DNA from: Cydia pomonella
Lineage: Eukaryota; Arthropoda; Insecta; Lepidoptera; Tortricidae
Assembly: GCF_033807575.1 (NCBI RefSeq)
Contig: NC_084707.1
Coordinates: 18,400,550 to 18,464,549, forward strand
Reading direction: 5' to 3'
DNA length: 64,000 nucleotides
Part shown: one piece after another, positions 52,435-61,038 of the stretch
How the letters are laid out: each line of letters begins with the position of its first letter
How positions within the stretch are numbered: the first letter of the stretch is position 1
Notes under the pieces: model-generated
The model's database searches: none
What the model was told of the DNA's origin: nothing
The model's input: the letters and a program-made list of their open reading frames with translations, nothing else
Translations under genes and position numbers: made by a program

Positions 52435-55400
52435 CTGTAACAAAAGCAAATTAATACATATTATTATTAAGGTAACATCAGTCAGTAAAAAAAGAAGCTA
52501 TTTACGTCCCTCTCCATGGGCACTGTCCCCCTCTGATGCATGAGAGGAATCGATCTATAATCTCCACGCTGGTCCAAACCGGGTTGGATATTCTACATAC
52601 ACTGAAAGAAATGTTTGCATAACTGTAACAAACATTTTGGTTACTGTTTACACAAAAATTGGGACTTGCGAACTATGTGTTATATGTTACAAAACCGTGT
52701 TTGGCTATCAGTGTTCAGGTATTTATTATACACTACAAAATAAGTTTTGTAAATTTATGCAAAGTTTATTTTCTTATAACCGTAGTTTAGTTATTTAGTA
52801 AAGTTACAAAACCAGTTCGGCTATTTATTTTTTTCAGTGTAGGTACACCATTTGAATTTGTTCGCGGATCTTCACGGTGTTTTTCTTCACCGAAAAGTGA
52901 CTGGTCAATTAACGTCATTTAAATTTGATTAATTAATTGAAATTAAATCAAAATTCCAACAACTCAAAAACGACATATGGCACTTGGAGGGCTACTGAAA
53001 CGATTTTAATAAAAGGTTGGCACGAAAATTCTGCATGAAAAAGTTGGACATATGATGTTGTTTAAAGAGTTAAGTACCTGGGCGACCGAGCTTTGCTCGG
53101 TTATAACTATTTATTGTAATATGGTGGTCTATAGGTGATAATCTTAACTACATTTTTTTACTAAATTAAACTTGTCTAAAACAATAAAAATTAAGAAATT
53201 ATATATAAACTTGAACATATAAAAAAAAAAATAAACAAAAGTTAATCACCGGGCGAGATTCGAACCCGTAACACTCGTTTAGCAGTCCGCGTCTTAACCC
53301 GCTGGACCAGACGGACAGTGGCCGGCAACACGAAATTAGCGACCATATTCTGCGTCGAAAGAAAAACGCATGAAAACTCGAAAACACGCGTTTTCCCAAA
53401 CATAAGACTAATCTAGATAGATTGTATGCCCCCAAGAGCCGTTTCCGAGATCACAGAAATATATATATATATATATATACAAGAATTGCTCGTTTAATGG
53501 TATAAGATAAAGGTTTTTAAGTGAATTACCTTCCTTCTCCTGGTCGTCGAAGTCCTGCTTGGGGAAGTCGATGTCGAAGGTGATGTAGAGGTTGCCGTGC
53601 AGGTTGTTGTTGTCGAAGTTGGGCATGCCCTCGCCCTTCTTGCGCACGCGCGCGCCCGCCCACGTCACCTTGTCGCGCGTCACCGACACCGGGTGCCCGT
53701 CCAGGTGCGCCAGCTCCAGGGTGAAGCCCGTTAGCGCGTCCTGGCAGTAGTTAACAAATATTGCTTCTGTATACCAAGGGTCACTCTTGAACGATTCGGC
53801 TACGAGCGACTTTCAAGATGCTCCTAGCCGAGCGGTTGTCGTATATCTCGTTAATCGGAAATTAATGCTTACCGAAGAGTGCGAGATTAGTAAAAAAAAC
53901 GGGATATTTTAAAGGAGTACAAACTATTTAAAAACAATAGGTAATATTCAGAAAAAAACGTTTTGACGCGAGTTCCCATACTGAGCTCACCGAAAAGGGA
54001 ATGACTCTTTCCCATCTGTACAATTTTTGTTAGGCCTACTTGAATAAAGCATATTCAAAGTTTGAAGTTTACCCGCCCCTTCGTGGACGGGCCAGGCCAC
54101 ATGGGAATGCACCGATAATTTCATAGAAAACAAATAAATCTCGCTTTATTCATAATAAAAAAAGCATTGTTAACAAAAAAACTAAGGCAATTATAGAACG
54201 TTTTAATCAAACTACCTATCGAGCCGATTATGGCCGAGATAAGAAAACGAGTTGGTAAAACTACCTATACACATACATATGAATTATTTTCTTTTATAAC
54301 GACTATATCGAGAACCTTCATTTTAATTCGTTTCATTGGTGATAAAGACAATTATTTTCATTCTTGTATTTAAATATTAATCCTTTTTCAGGCATAACAC
54401 GAGCTATCGACCACATACGCGTCAGTATAATTTCAACTCTAGCATTCGGATTTAAGGTTCAAATTAGATTGCACTTTCAGGATATGTGACGTCTTCAAAT
54501 GAATCATCAAAGCTGGATTAATCGGAATATATTTAGATTATTTGGGAAAACCTTGTAGGTTTTTGCGATCTGGAAAAAGGTTGATATTATACATTAGAAA
54601 CGCACATGATCGAGTATTGAGATAACTGGTAACGTTAACTATTTTTTCAGTAATCTTAAGACTCGAAAAACTCCCTATTTTATTTGAGAGAATTATTTGA
54701 ATGCTCTTGAAGCAATCAAATGGGCCTTTGAATTTGCTTTTTTACAATATTTTGCACTTTCCTTTTCCCGCAGGAGAGTTGGCAATATTGCAAGGTCAGG
54801 GTCGGTGCGACGCTTATCAGCTTGAAGCCACGATTAGTCTTGTATCTATTTTATTTCTCATGTACCTTGTACAATACAATTGTAATTACAGCAACCTTAA
54901 TATTTCAAATAATATAACAATCTATAATAAGTAATGAGCAGGGGTCGTACAAAAAGTGCGGATGACGTCAAACCACTTATAGGTGATTTCAAATAGTATT
55001 TTTGATTTTCATAAACAATTATCACTTATCATTTATCATCAACCTCTTTATTAAACGATATTGCCACTTGAAATGAGTAAGTACGTTTTTGACTGACACA
55101 TTGTCAATCAGATGAACAATAAATTGACTTCGTTATTGTAGCATTGTAGCATATTTTAAGTCTGTGACAACAATAATAGACTTGTTAGAAAAATAGTCAT
55201 CTATGCATAATTTCATTAAATAATAAGTATAATAACATCAAATTATCTTTTTTTATTTTTATTAATCTTACCTACTGTTCCCAATTTTGACTATTAAACC
55301 TATTTATCTGAGGATCCCACAGACTTGTTCTAACTAATTTCAAATAATTATACCTTATGGTAACAAGTTTCGTGAAATTTATTTTATTCACTACATCACC

Positions 55401-57477
55401 CTACCACCTGTATTATTAATTCCATGGATTTATTTACGATTATTTTGTTACTTCATTAATACTACTTTGTTACTACATGTCACACGGAAGTTTAAGTACA
55501 AACTCAAACATGTGTGCAAGATTACGTCATTTTTACGTCATCCGCACTTTTTGTCCGACCCCTGGTAATGAGGCTTTGGTCTTTACAGACTTACTTCACC
55601 TAATTAAGGCCGTGGACTGGACGCACGCCGCGCCTCGTGCGCTCAGTCCGTATAGGGGTTAACTCCCTAATTGATTGACTCCTGTCAAATGTCTCAGGAT
55701 ACTAAACGAACAAGCGAAAGTATCTTACTTGTAGTGAAATGGTGATGTTGGTGTAAAGGTCATCTCCCTTGCGCGTGAAGCGCGGATGGCGCTCGGTGCG
55801 CAGCTCAATGATGAGGTCGCCGGGCTCGCCGTCCACGTGCGGCTCGCCCTCGCCGCGCAGCCGCGACTGGTGGCCGTCCGGTGCGCCTACTTCCACCTAC
55901 AATCGTAGATAACATATACATAGTAGACCAATAGGTCAAAATGACAAAAAGCTATCACATGTTCGCGCGTCCATCAGGTTTATAGTGCCAAGAAACCTAT
56001 ATCTTAAATGATTGTAGTGTAGACATTAGCTAGAAGCAAAGCTGTTCTAATTATGTTGTGATATGAAGTAGGGCTAAATTTATTAAAAAAAAAAGAAAAA
56101 GAATTGATTAATTTTACAGGTAATTTACCCATTTATAAATCCTGTAATTTTGTTAATTTTTGAGAACATATTTTATTTATTATTAGGCCATTAAGACAGG
56201 TTCACAGATTTACTTGAAGCCTAGAGTTATAATTCAAGAAAACTTTGATAATGGTATCCTAAATGTGAAGCATGGAGATTTTGAAAGATTCATGATAAGT
56301 CTTATATGGTCATACCTCAATCTCCAGTAGCCTCTCCTCATTGACAAACTTGACATTGGGGCATTCGTCACACACAGTCTGTTGCATCATCTGGAAGCGA
56401 CCAGGGCCCAGATTGCGAGTCACCATCTCTTGCCTGCAGTTGCACTTGCGTGTGCCTGATGCTGGCTTGATGACTGGCTTATTTCTTGTAATCTATTCAC
56501 AGAAACAAAAGGAAGTTGAAATTATTTTTATACAATTCTTTATTTTAATGTTTATGGGCTAATATTATTGTATGAATTATACAAAATTGCACAAAAGCAT
56601 GTATTCTATGTATAAAAGATAAAAAAGTAAGCCATATAATTTAAGTACAAAATAATGTATAGGATTTTACTGTCAGTATCCTTGTACATTATGATGTACA
56701 CTCTGTTTCAACATCATTTCAACCCATTATAAAACAAGGAGCATTTCTTTCACCTAGTAAAATTTTTCATACAAATTTATTTTACCCCAAATAAAAATAC
56801 AACTAGATTCATACTTCTATAGGTATAATTAAGTATGGTGGGCGGCTCAAGAAAACTAAATATAATTTCAATACTTTTTTTAAATACTTCTCTGTTTTTC
56901 TTGTCTGGTTCTCTTAACTTTTATAAAACTACATACTTGAAGACATATTTTGATTTACGATATCTACTTGAGAAGTTTACATTCCTAGTGGCTTCTTACC
57001 ACGGAATAGGTTTCAAAACTTACTTACCTCAATAAAATTTCCATTATAAAGTTCTTCAAGCGTTACTGTGAGCTGCATGGTGATGTCGGCTCCGCGCGGC
57101 GTCTCATGCTGCTGCGGTTCGTTACCAAAGTGGAAGCCGAAGTCTCCGAAGAAACTAGCGAAAGGATCATTGTTGTTCATCATCCCGTCTTTCTTCAGGC
57201 AGTCCTCGCCGCAGCGGTCATACAGCTCGCGCTTCTCGGGGTCTGAAAGCGCTTCGTACGCCGCCCCCAAGTCTTGAAACTTCTGTGATGCATTTGGATC
57301 ATCTTGGTTCTTGTCCGGATGTAGCGCTTTTGCTAGTTTTCTGTAAGCTTTTTTAATTTCATTTGTGTTAGCCGAACGAGACACGCCGAGGATTTGATAA
57401 AAATCACGACCGGCTAGTGCCAAAACAGCGGCAGACAGAGTATAAACTAAAATCACATACGCTGAATTCGTTAACAT
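52379..57477 (-). CDS. DNAJB11: DnaJ homolog subfamily B member 11 (ER co-chaperone ERdj3)
   Basis: Five exons on the minus strand: 57028-57477, 56316-56492, 55729-55896, 53530-53740, 52379-52434. They join in frame into about 353 aa, near the family's ~358. An N-terminal signal peptide (VILVYTLSAAVLALAG) precedes a J domain with the HPD motif at residues 53-55, which stimulates the ER Hsp70 BiP. A Gly/Phe-rich stretch (DPFASFFGDFGFHFG) follows, then the Cys motifs KCNCRQEM and CDECPN, then GEGEPHVDGEPGD and KKGEGMPNFDNNN, the substrate-binding part. It ends NKVYNGL. It likely acts in the ER lumen on unfolded secretory proteins; the Drosophila relative is shriveled (shv). The start Met is the only one before the signal peptide. 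Confidence 0.95.
53244..53318 (-). repeat. tRNA-like sequence, SINE head or tRNA pseudogene
   Basis: On the minus strand it has an A-box-like TGGTCCAGCGGGTTAAGACG and a B box GGTTCGAATC, but the acceptor arms do not pair well. I treat it as a tRNA-derived repeat, not a working tRNA. It sits in the DNAJB11 last intron. Confidence 0.5.
53458..53479. repeat. (AT)n microsatellite
   Basis: About ten AT units in the last DNAJB11 intron. Confidence 0.85.
53741..55728. other. DNAJB11 intron, about 2 kb
   Basis: AT-rich. Short inverted segments GTACAAAAAGTGCGGATGACGT (at about 54948) and its complement near 55534 suggest a repeat of about 600 bp with inverted ends inside the intron. No ORF of interest. 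Confidence 0.5.
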
Positions 57478-58035
57478 TTTGCTACTTAGGAACTAAGATA
57501 ATTTAAATACTACGAATATTTCTCGTAAAAAATCTGCTAAACATCGCGTTTAGTCTTGCTAATTTGACGTACAAATGACAGAAAATAATAGAGGCGTGTA
57601 AAGACAATTCGTCCACCATCTATTGGTTACTTGTATTTAAACAATTACCAAAGGGATTTAAGTCCAATGTGTGTTTTAGAAATATATGTCTTTTGTCAAC
57701 TATGTAAAGCCTAATTTCTAAAAGCTAAAATGATCCACCAATGAGCCAATGACGTGTAGCCTCGTTTATAAGAGTTTGCCAGTACGAAAAAATAAAAATA
57801 AACATTTCGTAGAAGATGTGTCACACTTCTTTTTACACGCTTTCGATAGGTTCAGTCCAGTCGATCATTTAGTAGTTCATGCTGTATCCTTTTTATTATC
57901 TGTGGCGACTAACAACAAAATTTTGACAAGCGGTGCAAGTCATCACATTTCTCTCTTATAATTTTTGCATTTAATTGAGAATAACGCTAAGGAAAACGTT
58001 CTGAAACTGAATTTATAAAGTTATTCCTTGTCAAA
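57478..58035. promoter_or_regulatory. Bidirectional intergenic region between DNAJB11 and PSMB7
   Basis: The ATG codons of the two divergent genes are 558 bp apart, so both promoters must lie here or overlap. I see no strong TATA box in a convincing position for either gene. Confidence 0.6.
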
Positions 58036-59454
58036 ATGGCTTCAGTTTTACTTCCTGAAGTACCGGCTCCTGGATTTTCCTTTGAGAATTTTCAGCGGTA
58101 AGTTTTCGCAGTTTTGAGGTTTTTGTCAGTAGTAATTAGAGCTACATAATCCATTCATTACTCTTTCAGCAATGCTTTCCTTGCTTCAAAAGGATTCCCA
58201 GCGCCCACAGCCACTAAAACTGGTACCACAATCGTTGGTATCATTTACGCTGACGGCGTGATTTTGGGTGCCGATACCCGCGCCACCGAGAACACTATTG
58301 TGTCGGATAAGAATTGCGAGAAGATCCACTACTTGGCCGGCAACATGTACTGTTGTGGGGCGGGTACGGCGGCGGATACGGAGATGACGACGCAGACGGT
58401 GTCGTCGCAGCTGGAGCTGCAGCGGCTGCACACGGGCCGCCAGGTGCCGGTGGCGACGGCCGCCACGCTGCTCAAGCGCATGCTGTTCCGCTACCAAGGA
58501 CACATTGGCGCTGCCCTTGTGCTGGGTGGTGTTGACCGCACAGGACCACACATTTACTGCATTTATCCACATGGATCTGTTGATAAATTGCCTTATGCTA
58601 CTATGGGTAACTACACTATGTCTCTATCAAAATATTTAGTAACCATACCATTTGAATACAAATTTTATATATTTCACAATGTGCCCACTGGTAGTTTTAA
58701 TTTTGACCCTTTTCTTGTCATTTTAACCCTTGGTATTACAGTATTACAGATGTAGACTTTTAGTAACAGTTCTAATCATTCATTTTCAGGCTCTGGATCC
58801 TTAGCAGCCATGGCAGTATTTGAGTCTGGCTGGAAGCCCAACATGAATGAGGAGCAGGGCAAAAAATTGGTCAGGGATGCCATTGCTGCTGGTATTTTCA
58901 ATGATTTGGGCTCTGGTTCCAATGTGGATCTTTGTGTCATCCGCAACACTGGGCCTGCCCAGTACCTGAGGACTTTTGAAGAAGCTAATGTGAAGGTAAC
59001 TTATCAATAAGAAAAAAATATCATTAAAGCTGGAATGGAATTAATTGAAATGTTATTAAAATAATTGTTTTACCCTCTTGACATTAAACTCCTTATGAAA
59101 TATGCTTTGTCATCTAAAAGATCTAAGTTTAAATACTAATTTCAAATATCAACTTATTTATGTCCCTTTTCCACTATGTCTTATGAGAATATTTAACAGC
59201 TGGTCTAGAGCAGGATGCTGGCTTGTCAAATACATTTATTATGTAAAAAGTTGGTTTACAGATGTGTGTTGGTGTCCTTACAATATTAATTGATCGAATT
59301 TTATTTGTTTCAGGGCAAGAAACAAGGTTCATACAGATATGCTCCTGGAACTACTGCTGTGCTGAGGCAGAAGGTGATTCCTCTAGAGGTGGAGTCGGTG
59401 ACTGTTCACCAAGTGCAGCCCATGGAAGTGGAACCTTCAGGAAGTCGCCGTTAA
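58036..59454 (+). CDS. PSMB7: Proteasome subunit beta type-7 (20S beta-2, trypsin-like)
   Basis: Four exons: 58036-58097, 58170-58606, 58790-58995, 59314-59454, joining in frame into 281 aa (family ~277). The propeptide (MASVLLPEVPAPGFSFENF) is removed before TTIVG, exposing the catalytic Thr at residue 40. The other active-site residues fit: Asp56 (GADTRAT, Asp17 of the mature protein) and Lys72 (CEKIHY, Lys33). GGVDRTGPHIY and GSGSLAAMAVFE are further beta-2 hallmarks. It forms the trypsin-like site in the 20S core of the proteasome. Poly-A signal AATAAA at 59478. Compact introns. Drosophila counterpart: Prosbeta2. Confidence 0.96.
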
Positions 59455-59477
59455 GCGTTTTATTTTATATAAACAAC

Positions 59478-59483
59478 AATAAA
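59478..59483 (+). terminator. Poly-A signal of PSMB7
   Basis: AATAAA 24 bp after the stop codon. Confidence 0.8.
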
Positions 59484-59706
59484 TTTTACAACATATTAGA
59501 ATTTTGTATCATTTACTAATTGTTTTAAAGGTGACATTGTTGGGGTAGGTGAATGATTATTTTACCCCTTTTTTAAATTTAAATTTTCTAACCCCAAAAG
59601 TAGTAATTAACTTTCTCTTCTAAAATTCTAGTTCCTATAATATCTAATATTGGAATATTACAATAATATGTAAATGACATGACACTATACTTCAGATCAT
59701 AGTTGC

Positions 59707-59745
59707 TCAGATTTAATTTTGCCAAAAAATTAAATCTGAGCTATA
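59707..59745. repeat. 39-bp hairpin
   Basis: Arms CTCAGATTTAATTTT and AAAATTAAATCTGAG are perfect inverted repeats. Confidence 0.75.
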
Positions 59746-59750
59746 TTGGC

Positions 59751-59848
59751 CGGGTCCACACAGAGCGAGTATACGCGCGAGGCAATTTCCTAACGCACAG
59801 AGGCCGGTTTGTGCGTGAGGAAATTGCCTCGCTCTGTGTGGACCCGGC
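59751..59848. mobile_element. Palindromic MITE, family C copy 2
   Basis: Ends GCCGGGTCCACACAGAGCGA and CTCTGTGTGGACCCGGC are inverted repeats. The internal GAGGCAATTTCCT is shared with 51632-51753. TATTG occurs at both flanks and may be the target duplication. Confidence 0.8.
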
Positions 59849-59998
59849 TATTGAGGTTATAGAATTTCTAATCTAAAAAAAACGGTACTGGATTTATAAA
59901 GTAAAACTATTGAAGTATAAAAATTCTATATATTTGTAAAGAAATTCTGAATGGACGGAATATATTACATTTACAAAAATATTTCTTAAATAATTCAT

Positions 59999-60125
59999 CA
60001 GTGTTGGCCGAAATGTTAATGGAATTGACCCATAACCATTACAAATTGAACCGTAAACTGTAACCGCCCGTTACGGTTTATGGTTCAATTTGTAATGGTT
60101 ATTAATTAACGTTCGGCCAACACTG
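59999..60125. mobile_element. hAT-type MITE (127 bp) with 8-bp target duplication
   Basis: Ends CAGTGTTGGCC and GGCCAACACTG. Exact 8-bp flanks TAATTCAT at 59991-59998 and 60126-60133, as made by hAT transposases. Almost the whole element is a hairpin. Confidence 0.9.
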
Positions 60126-60357
60126 TAATTCATAGTCTTAACAAATCTCCAAATTACAAGTAAACTGGCACTGTGAAGTGAATTGGTTACTTTTATAAGG
60201 ATTCAAAATGCATATACATAAGTTAATACTGTATTTACATTGTTAAGTTTGTGACAGTTTATGAATGTGACTTCAGTACATACAAATACCTACTGCAAGA
60301 ATTGCAACACTGCATTAGTATAATAGCTAATAGCCGTTTCTTAAATCTAAAGAGTAT

Positions 60358-60363
60358 TTTATT
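60358..60363 (-). terminator. Possible poly-A signal of the POMT1-like gene
   Basis: TTTATT on the plus strand, 187 bp beyond the stop codon at 60550. Confidence 0.4.
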
Positions 60364-60549
60364 ACTTAGTATAAAAACATTTGTTCTTCCAAGAATATAA
60401 CATTTCTAATACTGAATCCTTACAATACATTCATTTCATACAAAAATAAATTAAGAACTTAAAAAGAAAAGAAAATATGTTGTGATGCGACTTTGGGAAT
60501 GGCTCGTACCTATTCAGTACAGTCAGACTTAGAATAACTTGAGATTTAA

Positions 60550-61038
60550 TTATTTTTTGTGCAATATAAAATCCCAGGTGTCCTTCCAGCGGAGATTCAT
60601 GAGCTCGGTCTCGGTCAGATCGACGTTTCCGTAGTTGAGGACGCTGAATTTCTTGAACGTGATGACAACGTACGCGAGCCACACGGCGACGCACACTAAG
60701 AACAAGTTTACGAGCGGCCGCGTGCGCTCGCGCAGCATCAGCCTGTAGTAGACGTGCTCGATCACGTACGCGAGGAGAAGAATCTTGAACATGTACGCGG
60801 GGAGGTAGTGGTGGAGGAACAGGGTGCGGTCGACGAAGAAATACGGCAGGTAGTGCAGCCAGTAGCCCAGGAACAGCACGTGGCCGGCCGCCGCGAAGCG
60901 CTCGGCCGCGCGCGCCGGCAGGTCTGCGCACGCGCGCCGCCCGCGCAGCGCCAGCCCGCACAGCAGCGCCACGTACACCAGCACCGCCAGCGAGCCCGCG
61001 TACCACGTCACTAGGTTGCCGATCAGGTGGATTTGGGC
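60550..61038 (-). CDS. POMT1: POMT1-like last coding exon
   Basis: Acceptor GTTTTCAG/GCCCAA on the minus strand, phase 0; stop TAA at 60550-60552. 162 residues with about four hydrophobic spans (NLVTWYAGSLAVLVYVALL; VLFLGYWLHYLPYFF; PAYMFKILLLAYVI; LVNLFLVCVAVWLAYVVI), as expected for the PMT C-terminal membrane domain. Confidence 0.9.
   Translation of the reverse strand, partial: AQIHLIGNLVTWYAGSLAVLVYVALLCGLALRGRRACADLPARAAERFAAAGHVLFLGYWLHYLPYFFVDRTLFLHHYLPAYMFKILLLAYVIEHVYYRLMLRERTRPLVNLFLVCVAVWLAYVVITFKKFSVLNYGNVDLTETELMNLRWKDTWDFILHKK

Noticed and set aside
53244..53318. Functional tRNA gene
   Set aside because: Box-like motifs are present, but the acceptor stem does not pair, so a tRNA-derived repeat is more likely.
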